Assembly (NCBI GenBank): GCA_963721305.1
Contig: CAVRIR010000003.1
Span: 806,001-870,000 of the forward strand
Direction: 5' to 3'
Length of the DNA: 64,000 nt
Source: DATAES01 sp963721305
GTDB taxonomy: Bacteria > Actinomycetota > Acidimicrobiia > Acidimicrobiales > JACDCH01
In this document: positions 1 to 8,658 of the stretch, one piece after another
Layout: every line of letters begins with the position of its first letter
How positions within the stretch are numbered: position 1 is the first letter of the stretch
Notes under the pieces: generated by a model
What the model saw: only the letters and a program-made list of their open reading frames with translations
Told to the model about the DNA's origin: nothing
The model's database searches: none
Translations under genes and position numbers: made by a program

Positions 1-513
1 GCCCAGCGCGGCGACGTTGGCCTTGACTTCCTCGAGCGCGCCGCGCAAGTGGCCCGCAGCTTCGGCGGTCGCGAACCGGTCGTTGACGTCGCCTTCGGGG
101 AGACCTTCGAACGAGTCGTACACGACGAGCTGGCGCCCGACGGCTTTGCAGATGAGCGAGATGTTCGCGGTGGAACCGCCCAGGAAGCAGCCGCACTCGA
201 CCACGACGCCGTCCACATCCGGCGGGATCTCGAGGAGCTTCGCCAGCATCAACAGGTGCGCCCGGTACGAGGTGCCGGTGAACACCTTCGTGGTGTTGGT
301 GTGCAGCCGGAACGCGAGTCGGAACAGGCGTGGCCACGTCATGCCGTACTCGGGATGGATGTTGCGGTTCGTGAACAGGAACCACACAGTCAGCGGCAGT
401 GTCACCGTCGGGAACATGCTGCGGACGAAGAGGATCACGCGGGTGCGCAACGGCTTCGACCGGTCGAACAGGAGCGGGCGGAGCGCGCGTGGCAGCGTGA
501 GTCGCGGATTCAT
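1..513 (-). CDS. TylF-like SAM-dependent methyltransferase (3' end cut by window edge)
   Basis: The protein begins MNPRLTLPRALRP and runs off the left edge, so only the first 171 residues are visible. It carries a class I methyltransferase motif I (VVECGCFLGGS), followed by the VVYDSFEGLPE segment typical of the macrocin O-methyltransferase (TylF) family. These enzymes transfer a methyl group from S-adenosylmethionine to a hydroxyl, usually on sugars or secondary metabolites. The acceptor cannot be told from sequence. The ATG at 513 lies 30 bp downstream of the stop of the PhyH-like gene on the same strand, so the two are probably co-transcribed. The family assignment is fairly secure; the biological role is unknown. 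Confidence 0.75.
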   Translation of the reverse strand, partial: MNPRLTLPRALRPLLFDRSKPLRTRVILFVRSMFPTVTLPLTVWFLFTNRNIHPEYGMTWPRLFRLAFRLHTNTTKVFTGTSYRAHLLMLAKLLEIPPDVDGVVVECGCFLGGSTANISLICKAVGRQLVVYDSFEGLPEGDVNDRFATAEAAGHLRGALEEVKANVAALG

Positions 514-543
514 CGCCGGCTGCACGTCGCCCGTCTTTCCGCG

Positions 544-1638
544 CTAACCGACGAAGATGGGCAAGTAGCCCGAAGGGACGGCCGTTGGGGCGAACAGCCA
601 CGCCTCCATCGCATACCGCGGGCGAGTCAGACCCGGCTGCCCACCTCCGTTGGCATGGGCGAGCAGCTCGTCGAACAGCAGCGCGTCGCCGGGCGCGAAC
701 GTGGGCTTGATCGCGCCGATGCCGCCGCTTGCTTCCTCGAATTGGTCGGGCGTCAGGACGATGTCGCCGTTCGAGACCTCACCCCGCAGCGACCGGTCGA
801 GCCGCCTCGGTACGAGCGCAAGCCCCGGCGCGTCTTGGCCCTCGCCGCAATCGGAGAGGGCGAGCCACAGGTTCACTGTTCTCGTCTGCTGGCCCATGAA
901 CGAACCGTCCTGATGCCACGACGGCTTTGCGTCGGGAGGGACGCGCCGCAGCATGGTCTTGTTGGCCGACAGGACCGGCTGCTCGCCGAGGTAGTCGGCG
1001 ATCACGGCGAGCACCGGACTCGTCTCCAACAGTTCGGTGATCTGGAAGATCGCGTGTGGCGAGTCGCATGCGTGCACCGCGCTGCCGCTCTTGTCGCTGT
1101 ACTTGCGGCCGTTGCGCGCCTTCTCCGGAGTCGCCGCTTCCCACGTCGCGCACGGGACGTACCACGGCGCCGTCTCGGTGACCGGCACACCCGCGACGTG
1201 GTCCTTGCGTGCTGCGAGCGCGTGGTCGATCGTCTCTCGCATCGCCGCCGCTCGATCGCCCGCGAGCATGCCGCGCACCTGCACGCATCCGTGATGCCGG
1301 ATCGCACCGCCGAGCAGCTCTGTCGACAGGTCGGCGACGTCAACCGCCGGCACGCGGCCCTCGAGATCGGGGAACGGATCGTCGAACTCCGGCGGCCCTT
1401 GTTCAGGCGCGGCACCCCCGGGGTGGGAAAGAGCGAGCTCGCACCGAAGCCGGACCAGATGCTCCTCGACCTCGGGGTCGGGATCGCGTCGGTTCACGCT
1501 CGTCCATGCCGCGATGGCATCCCGGAGCCGCCCGTCCGCCTCGTCGGCGCGGGCCTGTTCGCGCAGCAGCGAGAGCGTCGCGTCGGCGTCGTCGTCACCG
1601 GATCGACGCGCCATCAAGCGCTTGAGCTTGACCCCCAT
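544..1638 (-). CDS. Phytanoyl-CoA dioxygenase (PhyH)-like Fe(II)/2-oxoglutarate oxygenase
   Basis: This 364-residue protein has the facial triad of Fe(II)/2-oxoglutarate dioxygenases: His242-x-Asp244 in WHQDGSF and a distal His328 in LLAHANGG, with Arg340 placed to bind 2-oxoglutarate. The first 100 residues are a helical, acidic extension outside the catalytic double-stranded beta-helix. The reading frame stays open further upstream, but ATG at 1638 was chosen because it gives a sensible N-terminus (MGVKLKRLMARR) and follows the hairpin that ends the ZIP gene. It sits directly upstream of the TylF-like methyltransferase. Together they resemble tailoring enzymes for a lipid or secondary metabolite. 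The substrate is unknown. Confidence 0.78.
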   Translation of the reverse strand: MGVKLKRLMARRSGDDDADATLSLLREQARADEADGRLRDAIAAWTSVNRRDPDPEVEEHLVRLRCELALSHPGGAAPEQGPPEFDDPFPDLEGRVPAVDVADLSTELLGGAIRHHGCVQVRGMLAGDRAAAMRETIDHALAARKDHVAGVPVTETAPWYVPCATWEAATPEKARNGRKYSDKSGSAVHACDSPHAIFQITELLETSPVLAVIADYLGEQPVLSANKTMLRRVPPDAKPSWHQDGSFMGQQTRTVNLWLALSDCGEGQDAPGLALVPRRLDRSLRGEVSNGDIVLTPDQFEEASGGIGAIKPTFAPGDALLFDELLAHANGGGQPGLTRPRYAMEAWLFAPTAVPSGYLPIFVG

Positions 1639-1695
1639 TGGAACGACTGTAGAACACGCCGGAAGTGGCACCGCCAAGCAGTTCCGGACATGAAG

Positions 1696-1721
1696 ACGCC
1701 CCCTGCCGGAGCAGAGGGCGT
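1696..1721 (-). terminator. Hairpin terminator after the ZIP transporter gene
   Basis: An 11-bp stem with one mismatch (1696-1706 pairing with 1711-1721) and a 4-nt loop lies 3 bp beyond the stop codon of the minus-strand ZIP gene. It precedes the start of the PhyH-like gene. The stem is very GC-rich; only a short pyrimidine stretch (CTTC) follows on the transcribed strand. It is therefore a plausible but imperfect intrinsic terminator. Confidence 0.5.
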
Positions 1722-1724
1722 TCC

Positions 1725-2426
1725 TCACTCGAGGGTCGTCAACAGTGCGGCGACGGCGAAGCCGAGCGCGGTGAGAAGGCCGACCCGGCGCCCGCCTTCC
1801 TTGAAGGCTTCGGGCATCATCGAGTCGGACAGCATCGTGAGCACCGCGCCCGCCGCCAACGCCTGGACGTAGCGGCCGTCGACAGCGGACAGCTCGCGGG
1901 CCACCTCGTACCCGACCGCGGACGCCAGGCCGGACGCCACGACGATCGACGCCCACAACCTGTAGATCCGCGCCGGACTACGCGTGAGTGCCAGGTCGGT
2001 CGTCGAGGACAGGCCTTCCGGGACGTTCGACACGCAGACCGCGGCCAGGAACCCGATGCTGACCGAGCCGCCGACCGCGAGCCCGACGCCGAGCACGATC
2101 GACTCGGGCACGCCGTCCAACAAGGCTCCCAGAGCGATGGCAAGCCCGGCGCCCCCCGACGCGCCCGCTCGACGCTCGAGCACGCCGTCAGCGATGTAGA
2201 AGAGCAGTGCACCTACGCCGAAGCTGACCCAGACCTGCCAGTCGGACAGATTGCTGTTCGGGATCAGGTCATAGGCCAGCGCCGCTATGAGCGCCCCGCC
2301 GCCGAAGCCCATGATCTCGCCGACCTGCGGAGCCGGGACCTTGAACCGCAGCGCCACGAACGCGCCGACCAGCAGCGACGCGGCTGCGAACGCCGCCCAC
2401 AGACCCGCTTCCACCATGGCCCACAC
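1725..2426 (-). CDS. ZIP-family divalent metal transporter
   Basis: A 233-residue polytopic membrane protein with about seven or eight hydrophobic segments. The metal-binding helices of the ZIP family are recognisable as DGVPESIVLG (residues about 105-114) and SNVPEGLSST (about 133-142). The usual HxxPE of helix 4 is DGVPES here, with Asp in place of His. ZIP proteins carry zinc, iron or manganese into the cytoplasm; the metal here cannot be predicted. GTG at 2426 has an AGG a suitable distance upstream; ATG at 2417 is an alternative start three codons in. It is transcribed divergently from the DUF1269-like gene and followed by a hairpin. Confidence 0.82.
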   Translation of the reverse strand: MWAMVEAGLWAAFAAASLLVGAFVALRFKVPAPQVGEIMGFGGGALIAALAYDLIPNSNLSDWQVWVSFGVGALLFYIADGVLERRAGASGGAGLAIALGALLDGVPESIVLGVGLAVGGSVSIGFLAAVCVSNVPEGLSSTTDLALTRSPARIYRLWASIVVASGLASAVGYEVARELSAVDGRYVQALAAGAVLTMLSDSMMPEAFKEGGRRVGLLTALGFAVAALLTTLE

Positions 2427-2561
2427 ACTTGCCTACCCGTGTCGACGCTGCCCGAGGTGTTCCGGCCGAGCCTGAAGGATTGACAGCGCACGGCAACGGC
2501 GCTCGGATGACTACCGAGCAGCAGCTATCCATCCGAACGGATCCATCGAGGAGGACCCCGC

Positions 2562-3092
2562 ATGGCCGCAGACACGTTTCTCGTCTACGCCGGCGTCTAC
2601 GACAACCCTGACGACGCCGTCGCCGACTACGAAGCTGTCAAAGACCTTCACACCGAGGCCAACCTCATCGACGCGTATGACGCCGCAGTCATCGAACGGC
2701 GCGCCGACGCCAAGGTGAAGATCCTCAAGAAGCACGAGACACCCACTCGAGCTGGTGGCGTGCTCGGCGGCGGCATCGGCCTCGCGACCGGATTGGTCGT
2801 CGTGTTGTTCCCCGCGGCAGCCATCGGTGGCGGCCTGCTCGCCGCGACCACCGGCGGCGGCGCCCTCATCGGCTCGATCGCCGGCCACGCTGCAGCAGGA
2901 ATGAGCCGCAAGGACCTCAAAGAGCTCGGCGAAGAGCTCGACAAGGGGCAAGCCGGACTCGTCGTCGTCGCCGTCTCGGACATGGAGGCGAAGGTCAAGC
3001 AGGCGATGAAGCACGCCAAGAAGGTCGAGGAGAAGCAGATGAAGGCGGACGCGAAGCAGATCGAAGCTGACGCCAAGGACGCCACGACCTAG
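2562..3092 (+). CDS. DUF1269-like membrane protein
   Basis: The 176-residue product starts at an ATG preceded by a good ribosome-binding site (GAGGAGGA). It has an N-terminal alpha/beta half of about 60 residues in which acidic and aliphatic residues alternate (VYDNPDDAVADYEAV), then a long glycine- and alanine-rich hydrophobic hairpin (about 65-110). A soluble helix with the DUF1269-type ELGEELDKGQAGLVVV follows, then a charged Lys/Ala/Glu-rich tail likely to form a coiled coil. Similar proteins are common in actinobacteria and have no established function. It stands alone, with no co-directional gene close on either side. Confidence 0.7.
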   Translation: MAADTFLVYAGVYDNPDDAVADYEAVKDLHTEANLIDAYDAAVIERRADAKVKILKKHETPTRAGGVLGGGIGLATGLVVVLFPAAAIGGGLLAATTGGGALIGSIAGHAAAGMSRKDLKELGEELDKGQAGLVVVAVSDMEAKVKQAMKHAKKVEEKQMKADAKQIEADAKDATT

Positions 3093-3642
3093 AGACCTTG
3101 GTGGGCGATGTCGAGGCCCGGCTCGAGGTAAAGGCGGTCTCGGTCCCGAGCCTCGACAAGAGGAGGGCGGGGACGTCCCCCCCTTTCGCCCGACGAGCAG
3201 AGACGGGCATTGCTCCCGCTGATACGCGAAGTACGCGTGGAGGCCGTCCCGCACATGGGGTTGGCAAGTGCGGGACGGCCACCATTGCGAGGCACCAACC
3301 GCGGGTGAGGAATGCGGTTGGCTCTCACCACAGCTATCAGCGCTTCACACGCCCGCACATCGCCCGTTCGGGTGGTTCGCGAGGTGTGGCGACACGCGGA
3401 TCTGCTTCTCGATCACATCGGTGCTCTGCCGCAAATGGCTGCAAGCCGATGCGCGGGAACGCCACCCTACGCGGCGCTCGGCGCACTCGGCGCGCTCGAA
3501 GTCGGGTCGGCTGACAGAGGCCGCTGGGCCGTACCTCTGCGAAGCTGTCGTGGAACAGAGTTATCCGGACGGTTCTCGATCTCGACAACGCGAATGATCT
3601 CGAGCGGGTCGGTCGCGCGACTTCGATTGTGGGGAGGCTGGA
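3093..3642. other. Gene-free 550-bp region
   Basis: No reading frame here has the composition or conservation of a protein gene; the open frames of 90-180 codons are GC-driven. The stretch holds a perfect inverted repeat at 3242-3280, described separately, and the ribosome-binding site (GGAGGCTGGA) of the following glycosyltransferase gene. No clear sigma-70 promoter was seen. Confidence 0.5.
3242..3280. repeat. Perfect 13-bp inverted repeat with 13-nt loop
   Basis: Bases 3242-3254 are the exact reverse complement of 3268-3280, around a 13-nt loop. The stem is very GC-rich and would form a stable RNA hairpin on either strand. No T-run follows on either side, so it is not a standard intrinsic terminator. 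It lies about 150 bp after the DUF1269-like gene and 360 bp before the glycosyltransferase gene. It could be a factor-dependent terminator, a protein-binding site or the remains of a mobile element. Confidence 0.6.
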
Positions 3643-4794
3643 GTGCGGGTTTTGTGTACGTCGACGCCGATGGACGGTGTGGTCATTCCGTTGTTGCCGA
3701 TCGCGCAGGCGTTGCGCGATCGCGGGCACGAGGTGAAGATCGCCGTCGGACCCGACGTCCGGGCACGCGTCGAGGCCAGCGGCTTCACGCCGACGATCAT
3801 CGGTCCGTCGGCGATGGACGCGGCCATGCGCGCATTCGGTGATCCCGCCGTCGGTGGACCTGGTGTTGCCGACGCCGTCTTCGCGGCCGCCATGTTCGGC
3901 GGAGTTTTCGCACCTGAACTCCTGCCGGAGCTTCGGCGCATCGCCGATGAGTTCGTTCCTGACGCGGTCGTGCATCCAGCGGTCGAGTTCGCTTCACCGA
4001 TCCTCGCGACCGAACGAGGCATCTCAGCAACCACATACGGGTTCGGTCAACTCCTGCCTGCCGCGATGCTCGCCGCATCGGCCGAACGCGTCGCTCCACT
4101 CTGGGAGGCATCGGGACTTGCCGCGGACCCGTACGCAGGGGCCTATCTCGACTGCTACCTCGACCCCTGCCCACCAAGTATGCGCCTCGGCGACGTCGCC
4201 CCCGCTCGCGTTGTTCAGGCAATCCGGCCGGAGATCGCGGGAGCCGTGTCCGACACGGTCCCGCCCGAGATCATCGCCCTCGATGAACGCCCGCTTCTGT
4301 ACGTCTCACTCGGCACCGTCCCGCTGTTCAACCAACTCACGACCTTCAACCTGCTGCTGGACGCGATCGTGGCCGAAGACCTCGATCTGGTCGTCACGAT
4401 CGGACCCAACAATGACCCGGCATCGCTGGCCGAACTGCCGCGGAACGTGCACATCTACAAGTGGTTGCCGCTGCGTCCGTTGCTCGGCCGCTGTGACGCA
4501 GTTGTCTGTCACGGCGGCTCCGGCACCACGTTGGCGGCCCTGCACGCTGGTATCCCTCTCGTCATCGTCCCCCAGGGCGCCGACCAGTTCGAAAACGCGA
4601 CCGCGTGCGAAAAGTCAGGGACAGCACGCGTGCTGCGTCCCGATGACGTCGAGCCGGCGGCCATACGGGATGCAGTGCTCGCCGTCATCGCGACCCACAG
4701 CAGTGAACGCCTCGCCGCGCGTGCCATCGCCGACGAGATCGCTGCGATGCCGACCGCCTTCGAAGCCACCGCGGTAATCGAAACCCTCACCTAA
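3643..4794 (+). CDS. MGT-type glycosyltransferase (GT1 family, GT-B fold)
   Basis: A 383-residue protein with the two Rossmann-like halves of UGT/MGT glycosyltransferases. The N-terminal acceptor half begins MRVLCTSTPMDGVVIPLLPIA. The C-terminal half shows LLYVSLGTVP and the donor-binding signature HGGSGTTLAALHAGIPLV followed by PQGADQFENA. Such enzymes move sugars from nucleotide donors to small lipophilic acceptors, often macrolides, polyketides or glycolipids. The GTG start fits the alignment of the first beta strand and has GGAGGCTGGA upstream. No biosynthetic gene is adjacent, so the acceptor is unknown. Confidence 0.82.
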   Translation: MRVLCTSTPMDGVVIPLLPIAQALRDRGHEVKIAVGPDVRARVEASGFTPTIIGPSAMDAAMRAFGDPAVGGPGVADAVFAAAMFGGVFAPELLPELRRIADEFVPDAVVHPAVEFASPILATERGISATTYGFGQLLPAAMLAASAERVAPLWEASGLAADPYAGAYLDCYLDPCPPSMRLGDVAPARVVQAIRPEIAGAVSDTVPPEIIALDERPLLYVSLGTVPLFNQLTTFNLLLDAIVAEDLDLVVTIGPNNDPASLAELPRNVHIYKWLPLRPLLGRCDAVVCHGGSGTTLAALHAGIPLVIVPQGADQFENATACEKSGTARVLRPDDVEPAAIRDAVLAVIATHSSERLAARAIADEIAAMPTAFEATAVIETLT

Positions 4795-4824
4795 CCGGAC
4801 CAGCAACCGCAACATCACAATGGG

Positions 4825-4898
<74 letters not shown>

Positions 4899-4966
4899 TG
4901 AGCAGGCTCACTCTAGACGCCGCACGGTGGTCGGACGCCCGGGCGTTGTCGGATGACGTGTCCGCT

Positions 4967-5179
4967 TCAGAAGATCCATTGGATCAACTGCACGAGCCGC
5001 CAACCGAGGTACGCGGCGGCCATCACGATCATCAGCTTGAAGTGCCACGGCGCGCGGTACTCGGTGGCCTCCACGACCTCTTGCGGCGATGCGATCTGCA
5101 GCCCGCAGGTCGGGCACTTGCCGGTCGACGGCATCGAGTTCGGTGACCAGAACTTGGCGCAGTCCTCACAGAACGGCAT
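4967..5179 (-). CDS. Small zinc-ribbon membrane protein
   Basis: A 70-residue protein with two cysteine pairs, CEDC at residues 4-7 and CPTC at about 22-25, which would form a zinc ribbon. One hydrophobic helix lies near the C-terminus (FKLMIVMAAAYLGWRLVQ). It starts 6 bp after the stop of the acyl-CoA carboxylase gene on the same strand, so it is probably co-transcribed with it and with the phosphatase gene upstream. The function is unknown. The conserved layout (ribbon, linker, single membrane helix) and the tight spacing argue that it is a real gene despite its size. Confidence 0.65.
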   Translation of the reverse strand: MPFCEDCAKFWSPNSMPSTGKCPTCGLQIASPQEVVEATEYRAPWHFKLMIVMAAAYLGWRLVQLIQWIF

Positions 5180-5185
5180 GGCGTG

Positions 5186-6715
5186 TCAGACCGGCGGGAC
5201 GCCGTGGCGGCGTTCGCTGAACGAGCGGTCCTTGTCGCGGGCTGCGGCGAGGCGAGCCACGATCTGTGCGCGGAGGTCGGGGAAGTCCACCACCGCATCG
5301 ACGACGAGTTCGGAGGCGAGCCGCAAGAGATCGACGTCCTCCTCGTACACCCGACGCTGCTCGGCAACATAGGCCTCGCGCTCATCGGGGTCTTCAATGG
5401 CGGCGATCTTGTTGGCGAACACCGCGTTCACCGCGGCCTCAGGGCCCATCACCGCGATCTTCGCGGTCGGAAGCGCCAGTGTCGCCTCAGGATCGAAGGC
5501 CGGGCCCGACATGGCATACAAGCCGGCGCCGTACGCCTTGCGCACGATCACCGACACCTTGGGAACTGTCGCCTCCGACACAGCGGTGATCATCTTCGCG
5601 CCGTGGCGAATGATCCCCTGCCGCTCGACCGCCGTGCCGACCATGAAGCCGGGGACGTCGGCCAGGAAGATCAACGGGATGTTGAACGCGTCGCACAACC
5701 AGATGAAGCGGGCGCACTTGTCGGCCGAGTCGACGAACAGGACACCGCCGAGTTGCGCTGGGTTGTTGGCCACGATGCCGACGGGCTCACCGTCGAGCCG
5801 TCCGAGCCCGACGATCACCTCCGGCGCCCAGAGCGGCTTGATCTCGAAGAAGGACTCGTCGTCGACGATGCCGTCCACGAGCAGGTGCATGTCGAACGGC
5901 ACGTGCTCGTCCGGCGGGACGAGCTCGTCGGTGATCGCCATTGCCGGCGACACCGGTTCGTACCGCGGCGGCGAGTCGCGCCACGACGTCGGGAAGTACG
6001 ACAGGAACGCCTTCGCCTGATCGATGGCGTCCTCGTCGTCGATCGCGAGGTTGTCACCACAGCCGGACACGGACGCGTGCATGCGCGCGCCACCCATCTC
6101 CTCGAGCGTCGTGATCTCGCCGATCACCATCTCGGCCATGCGCGGCGAGCCGAGGTACATCGAGGCGTTTCCCTCGACCATGATCACGATGTCGCAGAAG
6201 CTCGGGATGTACGCGCCACCTGCGGCGGACGGACCGAACAGGCAGCACACCTGAGGCACCCGTCCCGACAACCGGACCTGGTTGTAGAAGATGCGTCCGG
6301 CACCGCGACGACCGGGGAACAAGTCCACCTGGTCGGTGATCCGCGCGCCGGCCGAGTCGACCAGCCACACGACCGGCAGGTTGTGACGCAACGCATTCTC
6401 GGTCAGTCGCACGATCTTCTCGACGGTGCGCGCGCCCCACGATCCGGCCTTCACCGTCGGATCGTTGGCCATCACGCACACCGGACGGCCGTCGATGCGC
6501 CCGACGCCGGTCACGACCCCGTCAGCAGGCAGATCGCCGGACGGAGCGAGCGCATTCGCGAGCAGTGAGTCCTCGACGAAGGAGTCGGGATCGAGCAGCA
6601 GCGCGAGCCTGTCGCGCACGAACAGCTTGTGCTGCGCAGCGAGCTTGTCGCGGCCCGCGTCGAGGTTGCCGTCGAGCGCTCGCTCGGTGGCCTTGCGGAT
6701 CTGCTCCTCGCTCAC
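5186..6715 (-). CDS. Acyl-CoA carboxylase, carboxyltransferase (beta) subunit
   Basis: A 509-residue protein matching AccD/PccB-type carboxyltransferases over its whole length. These transfer the carboxyl group from biotin to acetyl-, propionyl- or a longer acyl-CoA. Both crotonase-like halves are present: an N-terminal GPSAAGGAYIPSFCD segment forms the acyl-CoA oxyanion site, and a C-terminal VRKAYGAGLYAM with DVPGFMVG forms the biotin site. The GTG at 6715 overlaps the stop of the upstream phosphatase gene (GTGA), so translation is probably coupled. No biotin-carrying alpha subunit is in the window. Acyl-chain preference cannot be assigned from what is visible. Confidence 0.88.
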   Translation of the reverse strand: MSEEQIRKATERALDGNLDAGRDKLAAQHKLFVRDRLALLLDPDSFVEDSLLANALAPSGDLPADGVVTGVGRIDGRPVCVMANDPTVKAGSWGARTVEKIVRLTENALRHNLPVVWLVDSAGARITDQVDLFPGRRGAGRIFYNQVRLSGRVPQVCCLFGPSAAGGAYIPSFCDIVIMVEGNASMYLGSPRMAEMVIGEITTLEEMGGARMHASVSGCGDNLAIDDEDAIDQAKAFLSYFPTSWRDSPPRYEPVSPAMAITDELVPPDEHVPFDMHLLVDGIVDDESFFEIKPLWAPEVIVGLGRLDGEPVGIVANNPAQLGGVLFVDSADKCARFIWLCDAFNIPLIFLADVPGFMVGTAVERQGIIRHGAKMITAVSEATVPKVSVIVRKAYGAGLYAMSGPAFDPEATLALPTAKIAVMGPEAAVNAVFANKIAAIEDPDEREAYVAEQRRVYEEDVDLLRLASELVVDAVVDFPDLRAQIVARLAAARDKDRSFSERRHGVPPV

Positions 6716-7791
6716 GCGCGGCGGATGGCCACGACGGCGATGTCGTCGTTGATCGGTGACGACGCGAAGTCGCGGGCCGCCTCGACGAGCGACTTGCACA
6801 GCACGTCGGGATCGACGCCGGGATCGCGACGCAGGAACCCCGCGATCCGCTCCTCGCCGAACATGTGCTCGCCGTCGCGGGCCTCGGCGAGCCCATCGGT
6901 GTAGGTCAGCAGCAAGTCACCACGGTTGAGTGTGATCTCTCGACTGAAGTAGCCGGCGTTCGGGTCGAGCAGCAGCAGCGGACCGGTCGCGCGCAACGGC
7001 TGCACCTCGCGGTCGTGCCACAGCCACGCCGCGGGATGGCCGGCCGACGCGAACCGCAATGTCCCGGCCTCCGTGTCGAACACCGACACGAGCAGGGAGA
7101 TGAACTCCTCGGGACGCGCCTGCGTCGACATCTGCGCGTTGAGCAACTCGATCGCCTGCGCCGGGTCCCGGTACTCGCGCAGGAACACGCGCAGCAGGTA
7201 CTTCGCCTGGAACGCGGTGATGGACGGCTCGATGCCGTGACCCGTCACGTCGCCGATCACCGCCGCGACCCGGCTCTCGGCCACGCGGAACACGTCGTAG
7301 AAGTCGCCGGCCATCAACCCCGCGCCGGGTTGATAGACCCGCCCGACCTCGAACCCGGCGAAGTCGGGAAGGTCGTCCGGTGCCAGCCGGTCGGCCCAAC
7401 GGCGCGGCGCGAGCTCTTCCTGAGAGAGGACCTCTTCGGCGCGGCGCTCGAGCATCGCCCGTTCCTCGAACAGCCGCGACTCACGGATGAAGTCCCGTCC
7501 GTAGATCAGCGTGAGCGCTATGGGTGCAAGGATGAACGCGTAGAGCGTCACCGCACCGTCCTGCTCACTGGCGGCGGCGGCACCCGACGCGACCGCGAGG
7601 ACGAGGTACAGCGCGGTCGTGTGCAGCTCCTTGCGGAATGCAGCGCGGGCGAGGCGCGCCGCGTCGCTGTCGGAGCCGAATTCGGCTTCGACCCGTAACT
7701 CGACCTTCCGGAGGTAGCGGGTGGAGCGGCCCCAGACCGCAGCTGCGACGAGGCAGGCCACGGCGACCAGAGCCAGAACGGGTCTGTGCAT
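6712..7791 (-). CDS. Membrane-anchored SpoIIE/RsbU-type PP2C phosphatase
   Basis: A 359-residue protein with three N-terminal hydrophobic segments (about 4-20, 58-74 and 81-98), a short helical linker (about 100-125) and a PPM/SpoIIE phosphatase domain. Metal-binding motifs are visible: AGDFYDVF (Asp163), GDVTGHG (Asp181), LLTYTDGL and INDDIAVV. Such phosphatases usually dephosphorylate anti-anti-sigma factors in partner-switching stress responses. The membrane segments probably act as the sensor. No anti-sigma partner lies nearby. Its stop codon overlaps the carboxyltransferase start. Confidence 0.87.
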   Translation of the reverse strand: MHRPVLALVAVACLVAAAVWGRSTRYLRKVELRVEAEFGSDSDAARLARAAFRKELHTTALYLVLAVASGAAAASEQDGAVTLYAFILAPIALTLIYGRDFIRESRLFEERAMLERRAEEVLSQEELAPRRWADRLAPDDLPDFAGFEVGRVYQPGAGLMAGDFYDVFRVAESRVAAVIGDVTGHGIEPSITAFQAKYLLRVFLREYRDPAQAIELLNAQMSTQARPEEFISLLVSVFDTEAGTLRFASAGHPAAWLWHDREVQPLRATGPLLLLDPNAGYFSREITLNRGDLLLTYTDGLAEARDGEHMFGEERIAGFLRRDPGVDPDVLCKSLVEAARDFASSPINDDIAVVAIRRA

Positions 7792-7891
7792 GACTGGCGC
7801 GAATCGTACTTGACGGTCCGCTCGAATCCGTTACGGATCGATGACGCGAATCGTCGTGGAAATCCAGGTCAGGAGGCCGTCAGCATGCGGC

Positions 7892-8635
7892 TCAGGACGG
7901 AACAGGCGACCGCTCGCCGGTCCAGGGGCTCACGTCGACGCCCAGTTGCTTCATGCCGAAGATCACGGCCTTCGGGTCGATGGTCGCCGCCTCCCAATCC
8001 GGGTTCCACATGCGCGCGTCACCAGTTGCTTTCACGAACAGTGCAGTTTGTTCGATCGTCAACAGCACGCCTCGACGACTCACGATGCGCTCGTAGCGCT
8101 CGGCATGGGCGGCGTCGAGCACGTAGTTCATCGAGTCGCACTGGTGGACGATGTCGTTGTTGTTCCAGTCCCACGGCGACGTGCTGATGTGCACGAGCGT
8201 GGACGGTTGCTCGGGCGTTACGACACCGTCGACCGCGCGCAGGTCGATCGGCGCGAGACAGCACGCGCAATAGCTCTTCAGCGTGAGCTCCTTGCCGGCG
8301 AATGGTGGCATGCGGGAGATCGCCACGGACTCGAGCGCGCAACCGGCGAACGAGTGGAAGCGTCCGTCGATCCACACCTCGACCTGGCTCGGGAAGCTCG
8401 AGAAGGGCTGGAACTTGATGACGTTGCAGTTCTGGCTGTCCTGGTCGACGACGCAGATGATGCCGAGCTGCAGCTCCTTGTACGCCTGGACGATGGTGCG
8501 CCGATCGAGGCCGGTCCCCTCGGTCGCCGCCCGCAGGTTCGGGCCGTGTCCGCGCTCGCACCAGAACTCGTACACGAACGCGCGCAACTGCTTGGCAGCA
8601 TCGGAGAACTGGAAGGGAGCAACGTTCTGAGGCAT
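7892..8635 (-). CDS. MerB-like (alkylmercury lyase family) protein with altered active site
   Basis: A 247-residue protein with a winged-helix-like N-terminal region (about 10-75, including LDRRTIVQAYKEL) and a MerB-type core. The catalytic cysteines of organomercurial lyase correspond to Cys99 (in GCALES) and Cys166 (in HQCDSMNYV). The position of the essential aspartate (CALD in MerB) holds Glu102. A cysteine-rich loop SYCACCLAP follows. MerB cleaves carbon-mercury bonds; no merA, merR or merT is present, so the physiological substrate is uncertain. ATG 8635 lacks a clear ribosome-binding site. GTG 8662, overlapping the der stop as GTGA, is an equally plausible start. Confidence 0.68.
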   Translation of the reverse strand: MPQNVAPFQFSDAAKQLRAFVYEFWCERGHGPNLRAATEGTGLDRRTIVQAYKELQLGIICVVDQDSQNCNVIKFQPFSSFPSQVEVWIDGRFHSFAGCALESVAISRMPPFAGKELTLKSYCACCLAPIDLRAVDGVVTPEQPSTLVHISTSPWDWNNNDIVHQCDSMNYVLDAAHAERYERIVSRRGVLLTIEQTALFVKATGDARMWNPDWEAATIDPKAVIFGMKQLGVDVSPWTGERSPVPS

Positions 8636-8658
8636 ATCGCGGTGAGTCTGCCAGCCCG

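Noticed and set aside
49..1872. A 607-codon plus-strand frame
   Set aside because: Antisense to the methyltransferase and PhyH-like genes, Arg-rich and without family motifs; the minus-strand products are clearly conserved.
2480..2508. Sigma-70 promoter for the DUF1269-like gene (TTGACA, 17 bp, TCGGAT)
   Set aside because: The -35 is good but the -10 is too far from consensus to report as a feature.
3098..3597. Protein genes in the gap after the DUF1269-like gene
   Set aside because: The open frames are rich in Arg and Ser, have no ribosome-binding site and show no recognisable domain.
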